64,000 bases of DNA from Limnomonas spitsbergensis (lineage: Eukaryota; Chlorophyta; Chlorophyceae; Chlamydomonadales): the NCBI GenBank assembly GCA_037349105.1, contig JAYJMM010000112.1, positions 1,674,001 to 1,738,000 of the forward strand. The letters run 5' to 3'. This document shows positions 22,401 to 35,500 of this stretch, piece after piece. The notes beneath the pieces were generated by a model. It worked only from the letters and a program-made list of their open reading frames with translations, was not told where the DNA came from and ran no database searches. Every line of letters begins with the position of its first letter. Within the stretch, counting starts at the first letter, position 1. The translations under genes were made by a program, and so were the position numbers.

Positions 22401-25400
22401 TCCCCCCCCAGCTTTTATAAGCCAAGGATCCCACCAGGATCCAGCCAGGATCCAGCCAGGATCCCCCCAGGATTCAGCCAGGATCCAGCCAGGATCCCCC
22501 CAGCTTTTACAAGCCAAGCAAAAGCACTGATATATAAGGAACTAAGGAACCTCTCACCAGCCACACACAAAAAGATGTGAGGTAACTCGTGGGACCCGCA
22601 CCGTGGCAATTCGCTACGGCCGGCCCGGGGCTAATTCCAGTTATTCGCGTAGCGACCAGGACCCGGCCTTCAGGAGCCCCTCACCAGCGCCTCAAATAGA
22701 CGCGGGCTCCACACCGGGGCAGTTCGTTACAGCCTGCCCGGGGCATCGAATACGCCTAGGAGTTGAGGAACCTCTCACCAGGCCCGCAGGGTCCAGAGTC
22801 GTCCCCGCGGCATTCCCCAGCCACGCACGCATGTCCAGCTCCGTCTGCAGGTCTTCATCACACCCTCCGGCCAGCAGCAGCTGCCGGACTAGACGATGCA
22901 CAGTATTCCGAACCCTCTGGGCTGCGGAGTCCCGAACGACCGGCGCCGCTGCTGTTGCTGCCCATTTTGTTTCTGTTTCTGCTGCTGTCTTGGACAGCGA
23001 CTGCCCGGCTTGGCGCGTCCCCAACCCGCCAGCTTGTGCGTGCACAGCGGCGCTGCCGGGCGCCGCCTGCCTCTTGCGCTCAGGCGCAGAGCTGGGCCCG
23101 GGCTGCTGCCTGGGAACAGAGTTCATACCTGGCGGCGGCGCAGGTGGCAGCGGCGGCGGTGGTGGTGGCGGCGAGTCTGGGCTGGACAGTGGTAGCGGCG
23201 GCTGCGACGGCGATTGTGACAAAGGCATCGGCGGCAGCGGCGGCGGCGGTAGCAGGGGTGATGGTTGCTGCGGGTGCGACGACGACGGTGGTGGTGGTAG
23301 CAGGGGTGATGGCTGCTGCGGGTGCGACGACGACAAAAACGGTGGTGGTAGCAAGGGTGATGGCTGCTGCGGGTGCGACGACAACCAGGGCGGTGGTGGT
23401 AGCAGCGGAGCCCCGGGCCAGCTGGTGGCGGGCCCCGACAAGCCTGGTCCACCTGACGTCCAAGCACTCAGGTTCGACACATATGGCATTCGCGAGGCCT
23501 GTGGCAGCCCACCCTCCGGGCCCAGCGCCGACAGGTGCCCGTTGGCCGCGGCGTACGCATAGATGCAGCCCCCGTGCGGGGCTGCCGCCGCCGCAGAACC
23601 GCCTGCCTGGTGGGCGGTCCCGCTCCCGTAGGCGGGGCTGGAGCCGCTCGGTGAGGGCCCCGACCAGAGCGGCGAGGCAAGTAGCAGGCTGCCGCCTCCG
23701 CCATGCAGCGGGTGGGGGCGGCCGCCGCCGCCACTGCCGTGGCTCTGCAGGCGCTGGGTGGGGGGGCCGTGAGCCCCCCCTCCAGGGGGCGGCAGCGCGT
23801 TCAGCCCGGAGTGCGGGTGCGGCCCGGCGGCGCGGAGCGCCGGCGTCGGCTGGCTACCTGCCAGGCCGCCACTGTGCGCGCTTTGCAGCTTTGGCAGGCG
23901 GAACTTGACAAGCGCGAGGAGCGCCCGGTCCTGTTGGAGGAGCTTAAGCGCGTGCTCGGGGAGGTGGGAGGCGACGGGCGCAAGGTACGGCAGGGACAGA
24001 ATGCTGTGCGGGATGAGGAGCGCGTGGTATTCAAGCTGGACTTGCGCAAGTTGCTGGGACTGAGGGGCGGATCTTGACGAGGATGTGCACGACACAGTGC
24101 CCTTGCACACACCAAGCGCCGATCGATCCTATCAATGGCACGAGGAGGCAAACGAAACAAAAAAACGGGAGGTTTCTAAATGCAGTCATGAGAGGGCAAC
24201 AGAGTCCATGGCAACAGAGTCCATGGCAACAGAGTCCATGGCAACAGAGTCCACGGCAACAGAGTCCACGGCAACAGAGTCCATGGCAACAGAGTCCAGG
24301 GCAACAGAGTCCAGGGCAACAGAGTCCAGGGCAACAGAGTCCAGGGCAACAGAGTCCAGGGCAACAGAGTCCAGGGCAACAGAGTCCAGGGCAACAGAGT
24401 CCAGGGCAACAGAGTCCAGGGCAACAGAGTCCAGGGCAACAGAGTCCAGGGCAACAGAGTCCAGGGCAACAGAGTCCAGGGCAACAGAGTCCAGGGCAAC
24501 AGAGTCCATGTCGCAAAAAGGCAATTAATCAGCGGGTATTGCACTAAACTGTAAACTAAACGAAGGGCAACCATAAAGCATACCCCGCCAGGAGGTCAAC
24601 AGGGGGCATGAATGCATGATAGAGCGAAGGGCTAAAACCGGGTTCAAAGCAGTGACCCCCAGGAGGTCAACAAGGGGCCCGATAGGGTTACAGTTTAGGG
24701 TTAGCGTTTGAACCGGCATGCCAGGGAAACAAAGGGCATGCAAGGGAAACAAAGGGCATGCAAGGGCAACATTGGGCATATCGGGGCGACAGGGGGCATG
24801 CCAGGGAAACAAAGGGCATGCAAGGGCAACATTGGGCATGCCGAGGCGACAGGGGGCATGCAAGGGAAACAGAGGGCATGCCAGGGCAACATCGGACATG
24901 CCGAGGCGACAGAGGGCAGGCCAGGGCAAGGGAGGGCATGCCAGGGCAACAGAGGGCATGCCAGGGCAACAGAGGGCATGCCAAGGCGAGAGAGGGCATG
25001 CCAGGGCAACAAAGGGCATGCCAGGGCAACAAAGGGCATGCCAAGGCAACGGAGGGCATGCCAAGGCAACGGAGGGCATGCCGGGGCAACAGAGGGCATG
25101 CCGGGGCAACAGAGGGCATGCCAAGGCAACATAGGGCATGCCAGGTTAAAGAGGGAAAGATCATCAGAGGGTAAATGCAAGGGCAAATGGATCCTTGACA
25201 GTCAGCCTACCTCGTGCAGTATGCCCTGCCTGTCTGTCTGTCTGTCTGCCTGCCTGCCTGCCTGTCTGTCTACGCCTGTCTGCCTGTCTTTCTGCCTGTC
25301 TTTCTGCCTGTCTGTCTGCCTGCCTGCCTGTCTGTCTGCCTGTCTGCCTGTCTGCCTGTCTGTCTGCCTGCATGTCTGCATGTCTGTCTGCTTGTCTGCC

Positions 25401-28400
25401 TGTCTCTCTGCCTGTCTGCCTGCCTGTCTGCCTGCTTCTCTGCCTGGCTGCCTGCCTGTCTGTCTGCCTGTCCGTCTGCCTGCCCGGACTTAAACGTTAT
25501 GCCTTAAAGACAAGCCCTGTAGATCGGCATGGCAAAGGACTACGTCCTAACCCTACCCTCAGATATTGGATGCATGGGTGCAGGGTGCAGGGCTTACAAT
25601 AAGACACCCTAACCCTCAGGTATTGGATGTATGGGTGCAGGGTGCAGGGTGCAGGTGCAGGGTGCAGGGTGCAGGTGCAGGGTGCAGGGTGCAGGGTGCA
25701 GGTGCAGGGTGCAGGTGCAGGGTGCAGGTGCAGGGTGCAGGGTGCAGGGTGCAGGGTGCAGGTGCAGGGTGCAGGGTGCAGGTGCAGGGTGCAGGGTGCA
25801 GGTGCAGGGTGCAGGTGCAGGGTGCAGGTGCAGGTGCAGGGTGCAGGTGCAGGTGCAGGGTGCAGGTGCAGGGTGCAGGTGCAGGTGCAGGGTGCAGGGT
25901 GCAGGTGCAGGTGCAGGGTGCAGGGTGCAGGTGCAGGGTGCAGGTGCAGGTGCAGGGTGCAGGTGCAGGGTGCAGGGTGCAGGGTGCAGGTGCAGGGTGC
26001 AGGTGCAGGGTGCAGGGTGCAGGGTGCAGGGTGCAGGGTGCAGGGTGCAGGGTGCAGGGTGCAGGTTTAGATGAGATAACAAACCTCACCTCACGTATTT
26101 GATTATGGGTGCAGGCTTAAAGATTTCAGTTTTTGTGTATGGGTGTAGGGTGCAGGGTTATAGATTTGAAACCGTACCCTCAAGTGATGGATGTATGGGC
26201 GCAGGCTGGAGGCCTCCTGCCCCCCAAAGATTGGCCGATGTACCGACGCCGTCACCAACGCAATATCGTGGATGGACGCCAGGAAAGCATGCAGCCACCT
26301 GGGGGGGAGGTAGGGTTGAGGGGCGAGGGTTCAGGAAAAACATGCAGCCATCTGGGGGGGGAGGTAGGGTTGAGGGGCGAGGGTTTAGGAAAAATATGCA
26401 GCCATTTTGGGGGGGAGGTAGGGTTGAGGGGCGAGGGTTTAGAAATAACATGCAGCCACCTGGGGGGGGAGGTAGGGTCGAGGGTCGACGGTTAAGGGTA
26501 CAGGAAAAATCATGCAGCCACCTGGGGTGGGCAGGTAGGGTCGAGAATTAAGGGTTAAGGAATATCATGCAGCCACCTGGGGGGGAGATAGGGTTTAGGG
26601 TCAAGGCCTCGAGGGTTAAGGGTTTAGGGGGAAATCATACAGCCACCAGGGAGGGGGTATACAGTTGAGGGTTTAGGTCAAGTTATAATCTTGCGGCCTC
26701 CTGGGAAGGGGAGTAGGGTAAAGGGATGAAGGTTAAGGCTTAAGCTAATATCCAGCAGCCCCCTGGAGGGGGTAGCGACGCACACTGGGCAAAACATAAA
26801 TCGAGGCTTTCATGAAGGCTTTCATGAAGGCTTTCATAAAGGCTTTCATAAAGGCTTTCATAAAGGCTTTGATAAAGGCTTTGATAAAGGCTTTCATAGA
26901 GGCTTTCATGAAGGCTTTCATAAAGGCTTTCATAGAGGCTTTCATAGAGCCCCAGACCATCTTTTATGAGTGGCAGCCTGGCAGGATAATGCCATCACTG
27001 GGCCGGTGGGGTCAAATCTGCGGCTGACTGATAACCGGTGGACCCAGCAAGAAGGTCCATGCCTCAACATGCCCCCCCAGGCCACAGGCCTCGGTATGTA
27101 GCTGACATGTAACTGACGACAGCACATGGGTAGCTGACGTGTTTTTTCATCACACAATCACACTTGACATCCAGCTGTCATCACACGACCGCAATAAACT
27201 GTCAACCGCCATGGCGCCATCACACGATCACACTTAATGCCCACATGTCACCACACAATGACACAATCTCATTTAGCATCCAGATGTTCATCACATAATC
27301 ACTCCTTACACCATCTGTCATCACACAATCTCATTTAACACCCAGCCGCTCATCACACAATCACTCTCAACACCAGCTGTCATCACACAATTGCATTTAA
27401 CATCCAGCTGTTCATCACACAGTCACTCTCAACACCAGCTGCCACCACACAATCACACATGACGTGCATGCTATCAAGCAATCACACTTCAGATGGAGCT
27501 GGCATCACACCATCACACTTCAGATGGAGCTGTCATCACACCATCACACTTAACATTAAGTGGCCACCACTCATGACTCATCATGCAATCACATAGAACA
27601 TCCACCTGTTCAGCTGCCATTACGCAAATGGAGCTGCAATGCAGGCAGGGTCCAGGGGGGCCTTTTCAGAAAGGTCGGCTGCAGGTATCTTTAAACAAAC
27701 AAAATGTACTGCCTCCCTTGCATCTTACCTGAGTTTGCTTTCGAGGGTTGCCCAGTGAAGGGGTCCTCGGTTAGGACAAAGCATCCCTGCCACGGACACC
27801 GCCCTCCTAGATTATTTGCGAGCGGGAGCGAGCCCTCTGTGACACGACACCGCCCTGCTAGTACATTATGCGAGCGGGAGCAAGCGGTCTGTGACACGCC
27901 AACATTCTTGAAAACGTGTGGTGGATATGCCTTCGCGGCTCATCCACCCAGTCATCCACCCCGTCCCGTGCATCGCGGCAAAATAAAATAGTACTGCCTC
28001 CCCAGCATTTTACCTGAGTTCGCTTGAGGGATGCCCGGTGACGGGGTCCTCAGTTAGGACAGAGCAGAACAGCTGTTTCTCTGCGACCATCTCCCCCGGG
28101 AGGTGGCTGGAGGAGACCTGAAGAGGCATTGCATAGGGTTCAGGGTTTGGGGTTTACTCAACCCCTAACCCTTAACGCATGAACCCTCGATACGGTGGAC
28201 TTAGCCAGCAGAGGGCCATAGAGGGTGAAGACCTTAGTGTTTATGGTGTAAGGTTTTAGGTTTGAGGGTTGAAGGTTAAGGTTAACCTACCTGTGATAGT
28301 ACTTCGCCTTCAAAAGTGCCGTGAGGGGTTTAGGGTGCATGACCAGCTAAACCCTGGACACAGTTTACTTGGGCTGCAGGGGCTCCGTGACGTGTTAAGG

Positions 28401-29531
28401 GCTAAGGGTTTAGGATTCAAGTTTAAGGGCTAAGGGTTTAGGGAGGAGCGTGCAAAGCTAACTTAACTCTGGATACAATTTAAAAATCCTGCAGAGATCC
28501 CTGGAGGGTTGAGGGCTTAAGGGTTAAGGATTCAAGTTCATCGGAAGCTCAGCTGTAGGAAGCCTGAAGACGCAATTCGGCGATAACAGCAGCCTTCCTA
28601 ATAATTTAGCAGGGTTTCACGAGCATTGACTGCCATCATAATGATCAAAACCATTGACGAGAAGATTTATCATCATCTTATTATACCGTAGATTTGCTTT
28701 GCCTTCACTCATTATTGACGTTGCATGATTGGGGCTGAGGGATCCATGAATTGACTAATTGTCGTTTGTCAACGCCAGTTTCAGTCGGAAATTGTGAGTC
28801 TTTGTCAACAATTTGCCCCGAGGGAAGCATTACAAGATTTTGTTTTGATGCCGGAGAGAAGGCAAATCAAATCTACGGTAGACAGCATCTGATTAAACAA
28901 CATTGGCTAACCTGGCAGTTGGATGAAATAACATGGGATTGCAAGGCCATTGAATTGGATTGGATGGGATACACAACAAAATTAGATAGCATGACCATTG
29001 GCTGGAATCGGCCACGAACGGCATGAACATTCATACCATCAGAGGGTTAAGGCAGAGTCAGAGTGAGCGGCAATCCAACCATGCCGCTGGACTGTAAAAG
29101 CTTCACAAGACTTTACAAACTTCGCAGCCATTGAAGCCACACCGCTTAAATCCGGGGACAGATGATGCGACACTGAACCAACTGCGCTCAAGGACAGGTC
29201 ATGGGCACGGGCATGCGCTTGGCCACAAGTGCGGCATGCGGCATGCGCTTGGCCCCTGCAACCATCAAAGTCGTTGACCTCGGACGCGTCTCTTCCCAGG
29301 CTGCATTGGTAGCATGGAGCTCTGAGCCCTGAAACCCTGACTCACCTGGTCCAAGGGGAAGTGCATGCCAGCTTCATCTACAGCCACATTTTTCTGGTAG
29401 CTGCGGGGCATGAAGTAAGCACATGGATATCAGCAGTCGAGTCACTGTTACTGTCCCCCCCCCTACCCCCCTTCCTCTTCCCTTCCCCTGTCCCCGCCCT
29501 GTCCCTTGTCCCCTGCCTGTTCCCGTTCCCC

Positions 29532-29569
<38 letters not shown>

Positions 29570-32500
29570 CCCCCCCTGATCCTCCACCCATTTCACCCTT
29601 CCCCCCCCCCCCCTGATCGCCCCACCCCTCACCTCAAGCTCACAGAAAGCCTGTGCCAGCAGGTTCTGCAGCGGAAGGGGATTTTGTGTGTGAAGATGCT
29701 CGCCATCAGGTCAGCTTCGTGGGCCTGCCATCAGCCAAGAGCGGAGGTTGCAGCACAGGTTAAGGGTTAAGGGCTAAAGGGTTAGGGTTGACGGTGAAGG
29801 GTTCAATATCGGCGCACAAATCTACCTTTGGGGACATGCCAGCAGCTAGCGGAGGGTGGAAGTGCGAATGCAGCCCTATTGATTGCCAGGTGTACCTAAA
29901 CCCTAAAACCTAAGGCAGCCCTGTTTATTTCAGGTTGTTCCTAAACCCTAAAACCTATGGCAGCCCTGCTTATTTCAGCTTGTTCCTAAACCCTTAACCC
30001 TAAGAAAGCCCTATTTATTTCAGGTTGTTTCTAAGCCCCTAACCCTAAGACAGCTCTGTTTATTTCAGGGTGTTCCTATACCCCTAACCCTAAGAAAGCC
30101 CTGCTTATTACATGGTGTTCCTAAACCCTAAACCCTAAGGCAGTCCTGTTTATTTCAAGGCGCTTCAGCTGTAAGGAGGCTATATTGCAGCCTAGGTTTG
30201 CGGGAGCCTGGTGCAGCTAGGTGCCCGCTGCTTGGGTTACCAGCTGCAGTGTCCGGATGAGGTTTGGCCCTCAACGACCAAGTGGGGGTGGCTGAGCGGC
30301 CAGCAACCTGCCGAAGGGGGTCACAAACAAACACTTTGGACTACCAAGGCTGCCTGCCCCCTCCCGTCTTCAGCACCGTTCCCTGCCCCGTGGCGTTTCC
30401 TTGCAGCGTAGGCATCCCTCAAATAAGATAACAAAACAAAGAATGAACCCTAAAACATTAACCCTACTGTAGATCCTTATCCTGAACCCTACCTTGGATC
30501 CCAATCCGAAACCCTATCTTGGATCTAGATCCTGAATGCAACCTGGAATCCACCGTGGAAGCTTTTCAATGTGGCTGACACTCAACCATCATCCCTAGAC
30601 CCTACCTTGGATTCCCCATGACTGTTCCGTAGGCTACAGATGCAAGGGGGCATTGTGCTGCACGTCGGCAAGAGCACCAGCGGCCAGTCATGTGCGCCCA
30701 CAACTGGAGGGGCACCCCCTTTGCGCCCGGCCGCCGAGCTGTCTCTGCCCAATTCAGCAGCGGCGAAGGCGGCGGCGGCGATATTCCCTGGGTGGGCCGC
30801 TGCTGCAGACTGCCCCAGACCCCAATCAACTTGCTGCGGCGGCTGCTGCAGGTCGCCCTCCTGCCCTATCTCAATTTCCCCGATGCAATTTATGCAGGCC
30901 TTGGCCAACGGGCGGTCCAGGTTGGAGCTGCCGTCGAGGTTCAGCTCGGGGATCAGGTCGGGGTTGATATCAGCTCCGATGCCCTGATACCTGTGACCGG
31001 ATTTTTTCAGGGTTCGGGGTTCAGGGCCTAGGGTTCAAGGTGTAGGAATCAGGGTATAGGGTTCTCAGGGTCTAGGGTCTGGTGTTCAGGGTCTAGGGTC
31101 TAGGGTTCAGGGTCTTCAGTCAAGTGTTCAGGGTCTAGGGTCTAGGGTCTAGGGTCTTGAAGGGATCAGGGTATAGGATTCAGGGTCTTGTATAGTTCAG
31201 GGTCTAGAATTCAGGGTATTATAGGGTTCATGGTATATGATTCAGGGTCTAGGGTTCAGGGTCTAGGGTCTAGGGTCTAGGGTCTTACAGGGTTCAGGGT
31301 CTAAAAATCAGGGTATTATAGGGTTTTGGGTATAGGGTTCAGGGTCTAGGGTTCAGGGTCAAGGATTCGGGGTATCTAAGAGTTCAGGGTCTAGGGTTCA
31401 GTGGCTACGATTCAAGTATTTATTTACAGGGTTCGGGGTCTAGGGTTCAGGGGCTGGGATTCAGGGTAGTATAGGGTTCAGGGTCTAGGGTTCAGGGGCT
31501 AGGATTCATAGTTTTTTAGGGTTCAGGGCGAGGGGGCAAAAACAAAAAAAATTGACCTCATACCCCTTTTTTTGTAGAGCTTAACAAGAGCGTTCCATAG
31601 CTGTTTTTTAAATGTTGTTTGGCCCAGGGGGGTGGGAGATATGGGGGGGCGAAGTTGGGTGGGTGGGTGGGTGGTCCCCCCAAAAATCCATTTTGTCAAG
31701 CTTCGTATCTTTTTTTCTGGAGGTCTGTTGAGGCTGGCAGCGGCACCTATGTGTTCTCCTTGCCAACATGACTCCATTTATATCCTTAAATGTTGCTTAA
31801 ATTACCACATGACCCCCTGCCCCCCCACACTGAGGGTTTGGCTCCATTGGACACCCCCCCCGAAAGCAGCCGAGTCATTCTTAGTTGAATTTTGGCATGT
31901 CATCACCTAACGAATCGAAACATACCAGTAGAAGCGCCTTGACGAGCTGATGAAAAAACATCCGTTACATCCCCTGTAATTTTGCCCACTCCCAATTTAA
32001 TTTGACTGCGATATTTGAATTTCAATGGGTTCCGGAGGCGGGGAGGTGGGTGGGTGGGTGGGTGGTAGGCTCGTCGGGTGCTCGTTTTGGGGGGGGGGAT
32101 GGGGTCCCTGGCTTTTTTTTTGCCCCCCCCCCCCCCCCCTCGGTTCAGGGTCTAGATTTAGTGTTGAGTGGTAGGGCCTATGGCCAGGAGTGATGGAGTG
32201 TGTAGGGCCGGCAGAGGATTAGGAGCGTAAGTTTTAGACACACTGTTCTTACATGTTTGCATTGGGGGTCAGGGTTTAGGGCTTGGGATTTGGGGCTAGG
32301 GTTCAGAGTCAAGAGTAGGTTCACCCTTCACCCTTCCTCGGCCGTCTCTGCATTGCTCTCCAAACCAAAGTTTGCATTGGGCACAGGGGTGAGGGTCAAG
32401 AGTCCGGTGTATGCTTGGCACAATTCCTCAATCTGATGTTTGCGTTGGGGTCGGGAGTTTGAGTCTTTGGGTTCCAGACTAAGGGTTTCGAATTAAAAGT

Positions 32501-35500
32501 AACCTCAACCCTTCACCGGGCCAGACCCGGATATTGCTTTCTGATCCGATGTTTGCATTTCGCCCCGGGATCCACCCAAACGCCTCATTGGGGAGGCCCT
32601 GGTAGTTGGTTTTTCTTGCGATCCACAACGCCAGAGGCTCCCTTTTGCCTAACTGCAGCAAGGCCCTGGCCAGCATTATATAGTTCTAAACCCTCAAACC
32701 TTTACTCACTCAAGTTAGGCATCACTTAGTGCCTCACCCAGTTCACAATTTTTAAAAAACACTTCATCTCATTGAAGTTTCGCTCACGCATCACACACAG
32801 TTTTTACACAGACTTATACAATTTCACTTAGATCTTCTTCTTTCCTTCTTAATTTTCCTAGGAGGCGTCCAACCCAACTCCTTTGCACCCACGTCATGTT
32901 CTATGGCTGGGGCTAATCTTCTGCACTATGGGGTTCATTCCCACGCTACTGCTCAGTGGTTGTGTGTTGGTTGCTTGCCCAGGGGGGTCACTGGTTTTCG
33001 CTCGCTGTCTTAGCGTATTTAGTGCCTGTACCGGTTTACGGGCACAAGTCCCATGCATCAAATGTGATGCCCCGTTGGACTGTAAAAACTTCACAAACTT
33101 CACAAGGTCACAACCCTAAATCTGAAGGCCCAGGCCTCACTTTTTGCCCAGCCACATTTGACAATTCGGACCGAGCCAGGTTTTAGGATGTAGGGCTTTG
33201 AACCTCGAACCTGAACTAGGAAAGAACCCTGAACCCTAATAGGTAAGGCCCTGGCCTCACTTTTTGCATACTTAATCAAGGTATGGGCCAGAGGTTCGGG
33301 TATCAGGCTGAGGGTTCAGATTAAAACCCTTTGCCCTATACCCAAGGCCCCACTCTCTGCTCAGCCGCAGCACGACACGTACCTGCATTCAGGGTCGAGG
33401 CTTAAACCCCAAACTTACAACCCTTCAACCTCACCCTCACTTTCCTCACAACTGCAATATGGCCTGGGACAGCGTGCAGGGTCGAGGTTTAAACCCTCAA
33501 CCCACAATCTTCAAACCTAGGCCTCACTTTTCGCACAGCTGCAAAACAGCGCGTGCCAGTGTTTCGGTGAGGCCCGCCCTGCCCTTGTTCTCTTGGGCAA
33601 AGTCGCTGACCTGGCAAAGAACCCAGCAGGGGCAGGGGGGATGAGGGGCAAGGATGTGTGTGTCGCATGCACACTTTTGCGGGTATGTGTGCATGCATGC
33701 GTGTCGCCCACTAAATCCTGATCCGATCATGCTAATCACGAAAACTGCCGACCCATGGCTCATTGTTTCAGAGGTACACAGCCCTATACCCTTGTCCATA
33801 AACCTCGACAATCACTAATAAGCCGATTGAGACAAAAGAAACAGGGCTGGCCTCCGGCTGGTAACCCCCAGGCCACAGGGCCTGCTGCTACCAGCTGAAG
33901 AGTAGCTTATGTCCACTTGTAAACCATTGGTAAGTTGTCCAAGAAAACTGGTACCACTGCAGCGCACCCACACATCCTTCCACAATAATCGTGGCCGACC
34001 TACGGCCAGTGGTCCAGGCATGCTGCTACCAGCTCAACTTAGCTCAAGAGCAGTTACCGGTATACAGGTTAGCTGAAGTGCTACCAGAAAACTGGAACCA
34101 CTGCAGCACACCTATTCATCCTCCCCACAGAAATGATTGCTGGCCTACTGCTGGTGGCCCAGGCAGCAGGGCATGCTGCTACCAGCTCAAGAGTAGCTCA
34201 GTAACACAGTAAGTCTTCCGTAAGTGCTACAAGAAAACCACTGTGGCACACCCACCCACCCACCCACTCACACAAAGCATGGAAGTTGGCAGCATGGCAT
34301 TTCCTGCGGCAGGTCGCGATGTAGCTGAAGAGTACCTGAAGCATATAACTTGCACTAAAAGCAACCATGGCTCACCCACTCACCCACCCACTCACCCACC
34401 CACCCACCTGGCCCGGCTTCAGTCTCAGCAGCTTTGGCAGCATGTCCTGCATGCCCTGCAGAATCGCCTTCATCTTGATCAACTCTTCAATTCGCAGCCG
34501 GTGTGGGTTGGGCACGAGGGAATGCGGGTTGTGCGCCGGGATGCGCTCCGGCTGCACCCGGCTGTCCTCATACCCACCGGGGTACCTGTACGCAAAGCAG
34601 CGGGGCAGGTGTGCAGGGTTCAGGATTAAGGGCAGGTATACAGGGTTTAGGGTTTAGGGCAGGTGTACAGGGTGTAGGGTTTAGGGCAGGTGTGCAGGGT
34701 TTAGGGTTTAGAGCAGACGTGCAGGGTTTAGGGTTTAGGGCAGATGTACAGGGTTAAGGGTGAAGAGCAGGTGTACAGGGTTCAGGGTTTAGGGCAGGTG
34801 TGCAGAGTGTAGGGCTTAGGGCAGGTGTACAGGGTTTAGGGTTTAGGGTAGGTGTCCCGGGAACCAGAGTGGGAATATAAAATGTGTTCGTGTGTATCAC
34901 TGTCTCTGGAATCAGCAGGTGTCGAGTACGACCTGCTGTACCTGCATGCAAAGCGAGGTAGTTACAGAGAATAAACTGGAGTGACTTGAGGAGAAGAAAT
35001 GGCCTCGGGCCATCAAAAGTGACTGAGGGGCAAAAATGTAAGCTCAGGAGAAAAAGTGGCTTCGGGACAAACAAGTGTGATAAGATATGACAAATTAAGC
35101 GCGCACAAATGTGGTTCCGGGACAAATTTTGTGTGTGTGACAAATAAAGTGTGTGTGACAAATGAAGCACGCACATTAAGTGAATCTGGGACAGATTAAG
35201 CGCGCTTATCCCTTACTTCCTGGGGCCATTAGGTGCGTGCAAGCAGTCCATACCAAACCTAGTCCACTGGTACCGGCAATTCTCATAAAAATGAAGCTTT
35301 TTGAAGCCCTTTCATCGAAACGCTGCGCCAACTGCTGCACGCACAACAGGGCAGAGGTATACATGTCAAACCAGTAGTGCATGGAAATAAAAGTAGAAAA
35401 ACGCGAGGGGGGGGCAAAAACAAAAACGACCCCATCCCCCTTCTTTGTAGAGCTTGAGGAGAGCGTTCCATAGCTGCTTTTTAGGGTTTAGGGTTGAGGT

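Noticed and set aside
22603..23908. Two long Gly/Ala-rich plus-strand ORFs
   Set aside because: Shadows of the minus-strand Pro-rich exon; no splice logic on the plus strand.
24190..24510. CRISPR array
   Set aside because: Units are contiguous 15-bp repeats with no spacers, in a eukaryotic intron.
24074..25602. ORFs in several frames over the 15-bp, 18-bp and CTGY arrays
   Set aside because: Arrays with few stop-like words are open in many frames; periodic peptides here reflect the DNA repeat, not a gene.
25566..26102. Cys/Gly/Val-rich ORF (QGAGCRVQGAGC) and its reverse (CTLHPAPC)
   Set aside because: Pure product of the GGTGCAG array; no start context and no flanking exon.
32479..32676. 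Minus-strand ORF with WIARKTNYQGLPNEAFGW
   Set aside because: Coding-like, but the exon at 33528 joins 30990 in phase without it, and its start is a decayed copy of that exon's end. Kept as a possible lost exon only.
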